Shown here: in pieces, positions 47,380-55,536 of the stretch
Position numbering within the stretch: the first letter of the stretch is position 1
Layout: each line of letters opens with the position of its first letter
DNA from: Streptomyces rhizoryzae
GTDB taxonomy: Bacteria > Actinomycetota > Actinomycetes > Streptomycetales > Streptomycetaceae
Assembly (NCBI RefSeq): GCF_023155275.1
Contig: NZ_JALMUV010000047.1
Location: 1-62,050 of the forward strand
DNA: 62,050 nucleotides
Reading direction: 5' to 3'
Program-made: the position numbers and the translations under genes
Notes under the pieces: generated by a model
What the model saw: the letters and a program-made list of their open reading frames with translations, nothing else
Databases searched by the model: none
What the model was told of the DNA's origin: nothing

Positions 47380-47970
47380 GTGAGCACGACACCGCCTGTT
47401 CTCGCCGCCGAGCTGGCGCTCGCGTGGGCCGACATTCAACGGCACCACCCCGAGCTGCCGGACCTGGCCGCGCCCGAATCCCTGATCGGAGAGTCCTCGT
47501 CCGCCTGTGGCGCCGAGCTCTCCTTCGAACGGCTGCTCCACGAGGCAGTCCACGGCATCGCCGCCGCCCGCGGCATCCGCGACACCTCCCGGGCAGGCCG
47601 CTACCACAACCGCCGGTTCCTGGCGATCGCCGAGGAACTGGGCCTGGACCACACCGAGGAGCCGCACCCCAGCAGCGGCTTCTCGCTGGTCACGCTCAAC
47701 CCCGAGGCCAGAAGGCGCTACCGCCCCACCATCGAGCGGCTCACCAGAGCCCTCAAGGCCCACAGCGCCGCCACCGCCACCGACACCGCCCGCAGCTTCC
47801 GCGGGCCGGCCGCCCGGCACGGCTCCTCCGGGGGCGGCGTCCGCGTCAAGGCCGTCTGCGACTGCGGCCGCAACGTCCGGGTCGTCCCGTCCGTCCTCGC
47901 CCAGGCACCGATCGTCTGCGGCGGCTGCGGCAAGCCCTTCCGCATCCCCGAGGTGGCCGCGGTCGGCTGA
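47380..47970 (+). CDS. SprT-like putative metallopeptidase with zinc ribbon
   Basis: A 196-residue cytoplasmic protein. H-E-A-V-H near residue 53 is an HExxH zinc-protease motif, and C-D-C-G with C-G-G-C-G-K-P-F at the C-terminus form a zinc ribbon. This resembles SprT-like or actinobacterial DUF proteins of related design. Substrate is unknown. The start is GTG at 47380; the frame is open for 500 bases upstream, but that part has no conserved look. rpsP follows with its own promoter region. Confidence 0.8.
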   Translation: MSTTPPVLAAELALAWADIQRHHPELPDLAAPESLIGESSSACGAELSFERLLHEAVHGIAAARGIRDTSRAGRYHNRRFLAIAEELGLDHTEEPHPSSGFSLVTLNPEARRRYRPTIERLTRALKAHSAATATDTARSFRGPAARHGSSGGGVRVKAVCDCGRNVRVVPSVLAQAPIVCGGCGKPFRIPEVAAVG

Positions 47971-48125
47971 CCCCGGGGCGTGTGGCACAATTGCCAGCTG
48001 TACTCGACAGTCGCACAGGACCCCTCTCTCCTCCGACTGACGCGTCCATCGGGGCCCCGAGTACCGCAACCCCACGTGGCATCTCGTTGTGCCCCACCAC
48101 GTCAAGACCAGGAGACACCACTCCA

Positions 48126-48566
48126 GTGGCAGTCAAGATCAAGCTGAAGCGTCTGGGCAAGATCCGCTCGCCTCACTACCGCATCGTCGTCGCCGACTCC
48201 CGCACCCGCCGGGACGGCCGCGCCATCGAGGAGATCGGCCTGTACCACCCGGTGCAGAACCCCTCCCGCATCGAGGTCGACGCCGACCGCGTCGCCTACT
48301 GGCTCGGCGTCGGCGCGCAGCCGACCGAGCCGGTGCTGGCCATCCTCAAGGTCACCGGCGACTGGCAGAAGTTCAAGGGTCTGCCCGCCCCGGCGCCGAT
48401 GAAGGTCGCCGAGCCGAAGGCCGACAAGCGCGCCCTCTTCGAGGCCGCCGCCAAGGCTTCCGGTGACGAGCCGAAGGGTGAGGCCATCACCCCGAAGGCG
48501 AAGAAGGCCGACAAGAAGGCGGACGAGGCCGCGGCCGAGTCCACCTCCGAGTCCACCGAGGACTGA
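48126..48566 (+). CDS. rpsP: 30S ribosomal protein S16
   Basis: A 146-residue small-subunit protein. The conserved core (A-V-K-I-K-L-K-R-L-G, S-P-H-Y-R-I-V-V-A-D-S-R) takes the first 85 residues; the remaining 60 are a Lys/Ala/Glu/Ser-rich tail typical of actinomycetes. The start is GTG at 48126, with AGGAGA 12-16 bases upstream, longer than the usual spacing. First gene of rpsP-khpA-rimM-trmD-rplS. An inverted repeat TGGCA-N4-TGCCA lies in the upstream gap near 47984. Confidence 0.97.
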   Translation: MAVKIKLKRLGKIRSPHYRIVVADSRTRRDGRAIEEIGLYHPVQNPSRIEVDADRVAYWLGVGAQPTEPVLAILKVTGDWQKFKGLPAPAPMKVAEPKADKRALFEAAAKASGDEPKGEAITPKAKKADKKADEAAAESTSESTED

Positions 48567-48568
48567 GC

Positions 48569-48808
48569 GTGCTTGAGGAGGCCCTTGAGCACCTCGTCAA
48601 GGGCATCGTCGACAACCCCGACGACGTGCAGGTAGCCTCGCGCACCCTGCGCCGCGGGCGCGTGCTGGAGGTCCGGGTCCACCCCGACGACCTCGGCAAG
48701 GTGATCGGCCGCAACGGCCGCACCGCCCGCGCCCTGCGGACCGTCGTCGGCGCCATCGGCGGCCGGGGCATCCGCGTCGACCTCGTCGACGTCGACCAAG
48801 TTCGCTGA
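48569..48808 (+). CDS. khpA: KH-domain RNA-binding protein KhpA
   Basis: A 79-residue protein with a single KH domain. The GxxG loop is visible in V-I-G-R-N-G-R-T-A. It binds RNA, and in other bacteria forms a dimer or pairs with KhpB/EloR. It sits between rpsP and rimM as in most actinomycetes. The start is GTG at 48569, three bases after the rpsP stop. Confidence 0.95.
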   Translation: MLEEALEHLVKGIVDNPDDVQVASRTLRRGRVLEVRVHPDDLGKVIGRNGRTARALRTVVGAIGGRGIRVDLVDVDQVR

Positions 48809-48827
48809 TCCAAGTTGAACACCGGCT

Positions 48828-48863
48828 CGGGCCGGGGAGGGCCTTCGGGCCCTCCCCGGCCCG
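48828..48863 (+). terminator. 16-bp TTCG hairpin inside the rpsP-trmD operon
   Basis: A perfect 16-bp GC stem (48828-48843 with 48848-48863) capped by TTCG, between khpA and rimM. It ends 25 bases before the rimM start. It could terminate some transcripts, so that ribosomal protein S16 and KhpA are made in excess of the low-abundance RimM/TrmD, or act as a processing or stability site. Confidence 0.6.
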
Positions 48864-48888
48864 CGTCCGTAGGAAAGAGAGCGCACAC

Positions 48889-49434
48889 GTGCAGCTGGTA
48901 GTCGCCCGGATCGGCCGCGCCCACGGCATCAAGGGCGAGGTCACCGTAGAGGTGCGCACCGACGAGCCGGAGCTCCGGCTCGCCCCGGGCGCCGTCCTCG
49001 CCACCGACCCGCCGTCCGCCGGGCCGCTGACCATCGCCGCCGGGCGGGTCCACAGCGGCCGGCTGCTGCTGCGCTTCGAGGGCGTCGCGGACCGCACCGC
49101 CGCCGAGGCCCTCCGCAACACCCTCCTGATCGCCGAGGTGGACCCCGAGGAACTCCCCGAGGACCCCGAGGAGTTCTACGACCACCAGCTGATCGACCTC
49201 GACGTGGTGACCCGCGACGGCACCGCCGTGGGCCGGATCGCCGAGATCTCCCACCTGCCCTACCAGGACCTGCTGGTCGTCGCCCGGCCCGGCGGCGGCG
49301 AGGTCCTGATCCCGTTCGTCAGCGAGATCGTCCCCGAGATCGACCTGGCGGAGCAGCGCGCGGTCATCGTCCCGCCGCCGGGTCTCCTGGACGAGAGCGA
49401 GGCCGAGATCGCCTCCGGCCGCGAGGACAGCTGA
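48889..49434 (+). CDS. rimM: 16S rRNA processing protein RimM
   Basis: A 181-residue 30S maturation factor that binds S19. The N-terminal domain contains V-A-R-I-G-R-A-H-G-I-K-G-E-V and the C-terminal PRC-barrel part holds L-I-D-L-D-V-V and P-Y-Q-D-L-L-V-V. The start is GTG at 48889, behind GAAAGAGA. It overlaps trmD by one base (TGATG). Confidence 0.96.
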   Translation: MQLVVARIGRAHGIKGEVTVEVRTDEPELRLAPGAVLATDPPSAGPLTIAAGRVHSGRLLLRFEGVADRTAAEALRNTLLIAEVDPEELPEDPEEFYDHQLIDLDVVTRDGTAVGRIAEISHLPYQDLLVVARPGGGEVLIPFVSEIVPEIDLAEQRAVIVPPPGLLDESEAEIASGREDS

Positions 49435-50243
49435 TGCGGCTCGACGTCGTCACGATCTTCCCCGAGTACCTCGAACCGCTCAACGTCTCGCTGGTCGGCA
49501 AGGCCCGGGCCCGCGGACAGCTCGACGTGCGCATCCACGACCTGCGGGACTGGACCCACGACAAGCACCACACGGTCGATGACACGCCCTACGGCGGCGG
49601 CCCCGGCATGGTCATGAAGCCCGAGCCGTGGGGCGAGGCGCTGGATGCCGTCCTCGCCTCCGGCGAGGGCGAACCGGTCCTGGTCGTCCCCACCCCCAGC
49701 GGCGTCCCGTTCACCCAGCAGCTCGCCGTCGAACTCTCCGCCAAGCCCTGGCTGGTCTTCACCCCGGCCCGCTACGAGGGCATCGACCGCCGCGTCATCG
49801 AGGAGTACGGCGACCGCCTCGACGTCCGCGAGGTGTCCATCGGCGACTACGTCCTGGCCGGCGGCGAGGCCCCGGTCCTGGTCATGGTCGAGGCGATCGC
49901 CCGGCTGCTGCCCGGCGTCCTCGGCAACGCCGCCTCCCACCAGGACGACTCCTTCGCCCCCGGCGCGATGGCCGACCTCCTGGAGGGCCCCGTCTACACC
50001 AAGCCACCCCAGTGGCGCGGCCGGACCATCCCGGAGGTGCTGCTCAGCGGCCACCACGGCAAGATCGCCCGGTGGCGCCGCGACCAGGCGTTCGCCCGCA
50101 CCGACCGCAACCGCCCCGACCTGATCGAGCGCGCCGACCCCGCCGCCTTCGACAAGAAGGACCGGGAAACCCTCTCGATCCTGGGCTGGGCACCGGGCGA
50201 GGACGGCCGATTTGGGCGGACGAACCAGACCGTGGAAGAATGA
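49434..50243 (+). CDS. trmD: tRNA (guanine-37-N1)-methyltransferase
   Basis: A 269-residue SPOUT methyltransferase that methylates G37 next to the anticodon and prevents +1 frameshifts. M-R-L-D-V-V-T-I-F-P-E-Y starts it, followed by D-D-x-P-Y-G-G-G-P-G-M-V and the knot segment with G-D-Y-V-L-A-G-G-E. Its ATG overlaps the rimM stop. rplS follows after a 140-base gap that holds a hairpin. Confidence 0.97.
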   Translation: MRLDVVTIFPEYLEPLNVSLVGKARARGQLDVRIHDLRDWTHDKHHTVDDTPYGGGPGMVMKPEPWGEALDAVLASGEGEPVLVVPTPSGVPFTQQLAVELSAKPWLVFTPARYEGIDRRVIEEYGDRLDVREVSIGDYVLAGGEAPVLVMVEAIARLLPGVLGNAASHQDDSFAPGAMADLLEGPVYTKPPQWRGRTIPEVLLSGHHGKIARWRRDQAFARTDRNRPDLIERADPAAFDKKDRETLSILGWAPGEDGRFGRTNQTVEE

Positions 50244-50342
50244 GCCGCTGCTGTCCGTCCGCGCCCGGTGTGCGCCCCTGCCACAGGGGGAACGACGCCC
50301 GCCCGGCGGAGCGGCAGCCGAATCAACCTTTTCCGATGATTC

Positions 50343-50366
50343 CGCTGATGACCTGTGGCATCAGCG
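50343..50366 (+). promoter_or_regulatory. Hairpin in the rplS leader
   Basis: CGCTGATG pairs with CATCAGCG (8 bp, eight-base loop). It lies 17 bases before the rplS ATG, just upstream of the ribosome site. L19 leaders regulated by their protein are known in Firmicutes; similarity of structure to those was not established here. Confidence 0.5.
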
Positions 50367-50382
50367 AAGAAAGCAGTAGGTC

Positions 50383-50730
50383 ATGCACCTTCTCGACACC
50401 GTCGACTCCGCTTCGCTGCGCAGCGACGTCCCCGCCTTCCGCCCCGGTGACACCGTCAACGTCCACGTGCGCGTCATCGAGGGCAACCGCTCCCGTGTGC
50501 AGCAGTTCAAGGGCGTGGTGATCCGCCGCCAGGGTTCCGGCGTCCGCGAGACCTTCACGGTCCGCAAGGTCAGCTTCTCCGTCGGCGTCGAGCGCACCTT
50601 CCCGGTGCACACCCCGATCGTCGAGAAGATCGAGGTCGTCACCCGCGGTGACGTCCGCCGCGCCAAGCTGTACTACCTCCGCGAGCTGCGCGGCAAGGCC
50701 GCCAAGATCAAGGAGAAGCGCGAGAGCTGA
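50383..50730 (+). CDS. rplS: 50S ribosomal protein L19
   Basis: A 115-residue large-subunit protein at the subunit interface. F-R-P-G-D-T-V-N-V-H-V-R and Q-x-F-K-G-V-V-I-R-R and the C-terminal A-K-L-Y-Y-L-R-E-L-R-G-K-A-A-K-I are family hallmarks. The length is standard. Last gene of the rpsP operon; the sip cluster follows. Confidence 0.97.
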   Translation: MHLLDTVDSASLRSDVPAFRPGDTVNVHVRVIEGNRSRVQQFKGVVIRRQGSGVRETFTVRKVSFSVGVERTFPVHTPIVEKIEVVTRGDVRRAKLYYLRELRGKAAKIKEKRES

Positions 50731-50826
50731 GCCGCGCCGCACCGGGCCGGCGCGAGCCGCCCCGGTGCACCGCGAGGCCACGCTCGCGACAGGCGTCCGG
50801 GCCCGGCCGGATAGGCTCTGGGCCCG

Positions 50827-51591
50827 ATGGACACCGACGCAACTCTCACGGAGCGCGACCGCACTCCCGACCCCGACGAGGGTCCGGAGCGGCGGTCGCG
50901 CTCCGCGCGTTTCCGCGCCCTCGTCGGACAGCTCCGCTACCGGCCGGTCACCCTCTTCGCCCTCTGCCTGGCGTTCCTCTTCGTCCTCAGCACCTTCGTC
51001 GCCCAGCCGTTCCTGATCCCCAGCACCTCCATGGAGAACACCCTGCGGGTCGGCGACCGGATCCTGGTGAACAAGCTCGCCTACACCTTCGGCGCCACCC
51101 CGCACCGCGGCGACGTCATCGTCTTCGACGGCACCGGATCGTTCGTTCACAGGGAGCAGGGGGAGAATCCCGTCACGGGACTGCTGCGCAAGGCCGGCGC
51201 GGCGCTGGGCCTGGCCCGGTCCGACGACACCGACTACGTCAAGCGCGTCATCGGCGTCGGTGGGGACCATGTGACCTGCTGCGACAAACGGGGGCGGATC
51301 GACGTGAACGGTGAGCCGGTGACCGAGGGCTATCTCCATCCGGGCGACGCGCCCTCCGCGGTCCCCTTCGACATCGTGGTGCCGGCGGGCCGCCTGTGGG
51401 TCATGGGCGACCACCGCGCCCGGTCCAGCGACTCCCGCGACCACCTCGGCGAACCGGGCGGCGGCACCGTCCCGGTCGACAAGGTCATCGGCCGCGCCGA
51501 CCTGATCACCTGGCCGCTGAGCCGCTGGACCACCCTCGGCTCCTCCGGGGCCTTCGCCCGTATACCGGCCCCGGCAGGCCCCCATGGGTAA
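50827..51591 (+). CDS. sipW: Type I signal peptidase SipW
   Basis: A 254-residue membrane protease that removes signal peptides on the outer face of the membrane. One N-terminal membrane helix (about 41-62) leads to the catalytic Ser68 in P-S-T-S-M-E; Lys139 in Y-V-K-R-V-I-G is the general base; G-D-H-R-x-x-S-x-D-S-R-D is the later conserved box. There is no C-terminal membrane helix, unlike sipY and sipZ. First of four tandem paralogues, named by order after the S. coelicolor/lividans cluster. Its end overlaps sipX by eight bases. Confidence 0.92.
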   Translation: MDTDATLTERDRTPDPDEGPERRSRSARFRALVGQLRYRPVTLFALCLAFLFVLSTFVAQPFLIPSTSMENTLRVGDRILVNKLAYTFGATPHRGDVIVFDGTGSFVHREQGENPVTGLLRKAGAALGLARSDDTDYVKRVIGVGGDHVTCCDKRGRIDVNGEPVTEGYLHPGDAPSAVPFDIVVPAGRLWVMGDHRARSSDSRDHLGEPGGGTVPVDKVIGRADLITWPLSRWTTLGSSGAFARIPAPAGPHG

Positions 51592-52651
51592 CCGCGGACG
51601 CCCCCGGCACGGGCAGCGGAGCGCCCCGGAAACCGACCCGCGGCCCGACGGGGCGGACCACGACGGCGAGACCGGCACAGCCCCCGGCCCCGACGGCGCG
51701 CCCGCACCCGGCGCGGCGGCCGGCGGCCGGGCCGAGCGCCGCCGCCAGGCCAAACGCATCAAGAACCGCAGGCGCCGCTCCTACCTCAAGGAGATCCCGA
51801 TCCTCATCGGGGTGGCGCTGGCCATCGCGCTGGTCCTGAAGACGTTCCTGGTCCAGGCGTTCGTGATCCCGTCCGGCTCCATGGAGCAGACGATCAGGAT
51901 CGGCGACCGGGTCCTGGTCGACAAGCTCACCCCGTGGTTCGGCGCCAAGCCGCACCGCGGCGACGTGGTGGTCTTCAAGGACCCCGGCGGCTGGCTCAAG
52001 GGCGAGCAGAACCAGTCCACCGGCGACCCCGGCCCGTTCAAGGACTTCATGACCTTCATCGGGCTGCTGCCGTCCGCCGACGAACAGGACCTCATCAAGC
52101 GCGTGGTCGCGGTCGGCGGCGACACCGTCCGCTGCTGCGACAAGCAGGGCCGGGTCACGGTCAACGGCACCCCGCTCACCGAGCCGTACGTGCACCCCGG
52201 CAACCCGCCCTCGGAGCTGAAGTTCACGGTGACCGTCCCCATCGGGCGGATCTTCGTGATGGGCGACCACCGGTCCAACTCCGCGGACTCCCGCTACCAC
52301 CTGGACCAGCCCTACCGCGGCACGGTCTCGGAGGACAGCGTCGTCGGCCGGGCCGTGGTCATCGCCTGGCCGTTCAGCCACTGGCACTTCCTGAAGGAGC
52401 CCGACACCTTCGCCACGGTGCACGACGCGCCGGGTGCGGAAGCGTCGGCGGGGGGTGCAGCGCATAGGGTGTCCTCCGAGAGTTTGACCGTACTCCCGAC
52501 CCCTGCGGAACTCCCGCTCGTTATGGGAGTGGTGGGCCTGCACCGGTTGACGGGCGGGCGAGAGCGCGGAGTAAGGAGCAGATGTGGGGGACTTGGCGGT
52601 CGGCGCACGGTCCGGAACCGAAGAGCCCGAAGAGCCGGCGGGACGCGGTGA
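51584..52651 (+). CDS. sipX: Type I signal peptidase SipX
   Basis: A 355-residue signal peptidase. A 65-residue charged N-terminal extension precedes the membrane helix (about 70-92). Catalytic Ser99 (P-S-G-S-M-E) and Lys172 (L-I-K-R-V-V-A-V-G-G-D) are in place, as is G-D-H-R-S-N-S-A-D-S-R. The C-terminal 75 residues are low-complexity and Arg-rich after a short hydrophobic stretch (L-P-L-V-M-G-V-V-G-L), a weak candidate for a second anchor. The last 68 bases overlap sipY in another frame. Confidence 0.88.
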   Translation: MGNRGRPRHGQRSAPETDPRPDGADHDGETGTAPGPDGAPAPGAAAGGRAERRRQAKRIKNRRRRSYLKEIPILIGVALAIALVLKTFLVQAFVIPSGSMEQTIRIGDRVLVDKLTPWFGAKPHRGDVVVFKDPGGWLKGEQNQSTGDPGPFKDFMTFIGLLPSADEQDLIKRVVAVGGDTVRCCDKQGRVTVNGTPLTEPYVHPGNPPSELKFTVTVPIGRIFVMGDHRSNSADSRYHLDQPYRGTVSEDSVVGRAVVIAWPFSHWHFLKEPDTFATVHDAPGAEASAGGAAHRVSSESLTVLPTPAELPLVMGVVGLHRLTGGRERGVRSRCGGLGGRRTVRNRRARRAGGTR

Positions 52652-53540
52652 GTCCGCGCCGCGGGCGGCGAACTCCGCGCAGCAGCCACAGGCACAGTCG
52701 GACCGGCCGCACACCGGTCCACCGGAGCAGTCGGACGCAGCGGCCGACGAGGAGGCGAGCGGCAGCGTGACCAAAGGCAAGAAGCCGCGCGCCTTCTGGA
52801 AGGAGCTGCCGATCCTCATCGGCATCGCCCTGCTCCTCGCCCTGCTGATCAAGACGTTCCTGGTGCAGGCGTTCTCCATCCCGTCCGACTCCATGCAGGA
52901 CACCCTCCAGCGCGGGGACCGGGTCCTGGTGGACAAGCTGACGCCGTGGTTCGGCGCCAAGCCGCAGCGCGGCGAGGTCGTCGTCTTCCACGACCCGGGC
53001 GGCTGGCTCAACGAAACGCCCACCCCGCAGCCCAACCCCGTCCAGAAGGTCCTCAGCTTCATCGGCCTGATGCCCTCGGCCGAGGAGAAGGACCTGATCA
53101 AGCGGGTCATCGCGGTCGGCGGTGACACCGTCGAATGCCAGGGCACCGGCCCGGTCAAGGTCAACGGCAAGGCCCTGAAGGAAGACTCCTACGTCTACCC
53201 CGGTGCCACCCCGTGCGGCGACCGCCCGTTCGGCCCGATCCACATCCCCAAGGGCCGGATCTGGGTGATGGGCGACCACCGCGACGACTCCCTCGACTCC
53301 CGCTACCACCAGAACCTCCCCGGCAACGGCACCGTCTCCGAGGACGAGGTCGTCGGCCGCGCCTTCACCATCGCCTGGCCGATCAACCGCTGGTCCACCC
53401 TCCCCGTACCGGACACCTTCGACCAGCCCGGGATCAACAAGGCCATGGGCGCGGCTCCGGCCGCACTGGGTCTGGCCGGTGCGGTACCGCTGGTGATCTG
53501 GCGCCGCCGGAGGCTGACCGGGGAGCGTAACCCCAGGTAA
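52584..53540 (+). CDS. sipY: Type I signal peptidase SipY
   Basis: A 318-residue signal peptidase. A 65-residue acidic, Gln-rich cytoplasmic leader precedes the first membrane helix (about 74-94). Ser103 (P-S-D-S-M-Q) and Lys173 (L-I-K-R-V-I-A-V-G-G-D) are catalytic. A second membrane helix lies near 290-308 followed by R-R-R-R. The start is GTG at 52584, with AAGGAG at 52573-52578 inside the sipX coding region. In S. lividans SipY is the main enzyme. Confidence 0.92.
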   Translation: MGDLAVGARSGTEEPEEPAGRGESAPRAANSAQQPQAQSDRPHTGPPEQSDAAADEEASGSVTKGKKPRAFWKELPILIGIALLLALLIKTFLVQAFSIPSDSMQDTLQRGDRVLVDKLTPWFGAKPQRGEVVVFHDPGGWLNETPTPQPNPVQKVLSFIGLMPSAEEKDLIKRVIAVGGDTVECQGTGPVKVNGKALKEDSYVYPGATPCGDRPFGPIHIPKGRIWVMGDHRDDSLDSRYHQNLPGNGTVSEDEVVGRAFTIAWPINRWSTLPVPDTFDQPGINKAMGAAPAALGLAGAVPLVIWRRRRLTGERNPR

Positions 53541-53594
53541 GGTGCCGTCCCGGATCTTCGACGCGGGCCCGTCCCGCGGGGCGGGAGCGCTGGG

Positions 53595-54344
53595 ATGAGC
53601 AGCAGGGGCACCGGAACGCACAGCGGTGCGGACGGGATGACGGACGGCCGCGGCCGGACCACGGGCAGTGTGCTGTCCGGTCTGGCCGTGGCCGTCGGCT
53701 GTGTGCTGTTCCTGGGCGGCTTCGTCTGGGGCGTGCTGGTCTACCGCCCCTACACGGTGCCGACCGACTCCATGTCGCCCACCATCACCGCCGGCGCCCG
53801 GGTGCTGGCCGAGAAGGTGGGCGGCTCCGAGATACGCCGCGGCGACGTCGTCGTCTTCAAGGACAGCGCCTGGGGCGACCTCCCGATGGTCAAACGGGTC
53901 GTCGGCGTCGGCGGTGACAACGTCGCCTGTTGCACGAAGAAGGGCCTGCTGACGGTCAACGGCACCCCGGTCCAGGAGCCCTACCTCCAGGGTGACGGCC
54001 CCGCCTCGCCCATCGGCTTCCACGCCGTCGTCCCCACCGGCCAGCTCTTCCTCCTCGGCGACCACCGCAACGACTCCCTCGACTCCCGCGTCCACCTCAC
54101 CGACGGCGACCACGGCGCGGTGCCGCGCAGCGCCGTCGCCGCCCGGGTCGACGCCCGCGCCTGGCCGCTCGGCAGCATCGGCATGATGCAGCGCCCGCAG
54201 AGCTTCGCCGCGCTCCCCGGCGGCACCTCGCAGCCCGGACCGCTCCGGCCGATCCTCCTCGCCATCGTCGCCGGCGCCGTGCTCATCCTGGGAGGAGCGG
54301 CATACGGACCGCTCGCACGACGGAAGGGACGGGGACGTGGGTGA
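53595..54344 (+). CDS. sipZ: Type I signal peptidase SipZ
   Basis: A 249-residue signal peptidase, the most divergent of the four. The first membrane helix is about 26-50; catalytic Ser59 (P-T-D-S-M-S) and Lys100 (M-V-K-R-V-V-G-V-G-G-D) are present. A C-terminal membrane helix (about 218-237) ends in a basic tail. It starts 54 bases after sipY and overlaps the NUDIX gene by eight bases at its end. Confidence 0.92.
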   Translation: MSSRGTGTHSGADGMTDGRGRTTGSVLSGLAVAVGCVLFLGGFVWGVLVYRPYTVPTDSMSPTITAGARVLAEKVGGSEIRRGDVVVFKDSAWGDLPMVKRVVGVGGDNVACCTKKGLLTVNGTPVQEPYLQGDGPASPIGFHAVVPTGQLFLLGDHRNDSLDSRVHLTDGDHGAVPRSAVAARVDARAWPLGSIGMMQRPQSFAALPGGTSQPGPLRPILLAIVAGAVLILGGAAYGPLARRKGRGRG

Positions 54345-55017
54345 ACGCGAGCGCGGAACGGAGGCCCGGCGGCGGGAGCGGGGAGCCGGGGCGCCGGGGG
54401 GTGTCGGCGGTCCGGCGGTGGCGGCCGGCGGTCCGGCGGTGGCCGAGGCGACGGCCGGGGGTGGTGTGGTCGAGACGCCGGAGGGGGCTGGGGTGAGCAA
54501 GGTGCCGGGCGGGTCGGGAGTGGACGGCGAGGCGGGTGCGGTGCGCCGGGTCTCGCGTGTCGTGCTCCTCGACCCGGACGACCGGATCCTGCTGCTCCAC
54601 GGCCATGAACCGGCCCGCCCGGCCGAGACCTGGTGGTTCACCCCCGGCGGCGGCCTGGAAGGCACCGAGACCCGCGAGCAGGCGGCACTCCGCGAGCTGG
54701 CCGAGGAGACCGGGATCACCGAGGTCACCCTCGGCCCCGTCCTGTGGAAACGCCGGTGCGCCTTCCCGTTCGACGGGCGACGCTGGGAACAGGACGAGTG
54801 GTACTACCTGGCTCGGACCGACCGGACCGCCACCGACACCACCGGCCACACGGACCTGGAGCGACGCAGCGTCTCGGGACTGAGGTGGTGGACCTCTGAG
54901 GAACTGTCGGTGGCGCATGAGACGGTGTATCCGACCAGACTCGCCGAGCTGCTGCGCACACTGCTCGACGAAGGCCCCCCGAGTGCGCCGGTGCTCCTGG
55001 AGACCGAGAGGGTCTGA
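54337..55017 (+). CDS. NUDIX hydrolase
   Basis: A 226-residue hydrolase of nucleoside diphosphate derivatives. The NUDIX box spans about residues 105-127 and has the expected G-x5-E-x7-R-E-L-x-E-E-T-G pattern. W-W-F-T-P-G-G-G precedes it. The first 65 residues are Gly/Ala/Val-rich and contain a 21-bp DNA duplication (54405-54442). GTG at 54337 overlaps sipZ; GTG at 54493, with GGAGGGGG five bases before, would omit that low-complexity part and may be the true start. Confidence 0.88.
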   Translation: MGERERGTEARRRERGAGAPGGVGGPAVAAGGPAVAEATAGGGVVETPEGAGVSKVPGGSGVDGEAGAVRRVSRVVLLDPDDRILLLHGHEPARPAETWWFTPGGGLEGTETREQAALRELAEETGITEVTLGPVLWKRRCAFPFDGRRWEQDEWYYLARTDRTATDTTGHTDLERRSVSGLRWWTSEELSVAHETVYPTRLAELLRTLLDEGPPSAPVLLETERV

Positions 55018-55055
55018 CGCACAATAGGGGGACGCACGGCTGAAGGGGATCTGCC

Positions 55056-55364
55056 ATGAGCGCCGAGGACCTCGAAAAGTACGAGACCGAGATGGAGCTG
55101 AAGCTCTACCGGGAGTACCGCGACGTCGTCGGACTGTTCAAATACGTGATCGAGACCGAGCGTCGCTTCTACCTCACCAACGATTACGAGATGCAGGTGC
55201 ACTCGGTCCAGGGTGAGGTCTTCTTCGAGGTCTCGATGGCCGACGCCTGGGTCTGGGACATGTACCGGCCGGCCCGGTTCGTCAAGCAGGTGCGCGTCCT
55301 GACGTTCAAGGACGTGAACATCGAAGAGCTCAACAAGAGCGATCTGGACCTTCCGGGGAGCTGA
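55056..55364 (+). CDS. DUF2469 protein
   Basis: A 102-residue acidic protein, one of the best-conserved unknown actinobacterial proteins (DUF2469). M-S-A-E-D-L-E-K-Y-E-T-E-M-E-L and F-L/F-Y-L-T-N-D-Y-E are typical. It normally sits beside rnhB or the sip/yraN genes. AAGGGG precedes the ATG. Function unknown. Confidence 0.92.
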   Translation: MSAEDLEKYETEMELKLYREYRDVVGLFKYVIETERRFYLTNDYEMQVHSVQGEVFFEVSMADAWVWDMYRPARFVKQVRVLTFKDVNIEELNKSDLDLPGS

Positions 55365-55378
55365 GAAGGGGCTGGGAC

Positions 55379-55432
55379 GGCCCGGCCCGGCCCGGCCCGG
55401 CCTGGCCCGATGCGGTGCGGTGCGGTGCGGTT
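55379..55432 (+). repeat. Short tandem repeats GGCCC and GCGGT
   Basis: About six GGCCC units (55379-55409, one imperfect) are followed directly by four GCGGT units (55411-55432). Both have a 5-bp period. They lie 15 bases after the DUF2469 stop, in a 254-bp gap. Confidence 0.85.
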
Positions 55433-55536
55433 CCTTTCGCCCGGGACCGACCCGGCTGCGTGCTGCGGATCGAGGGGCCGGCGGAGAGGGATCGTTTCGC
55501 CGCGGGCGGGGTGCTTCAGCCCTGTGGGTGACGGAG

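Noticed and set aside
52584..52651. sipX end considered as a frameshift that should fuse or stop earlier.
   Set aside because: Both frames are open and sipY has a proper ribosome site and start; overlap is more economical than an error. Kept as a finding.
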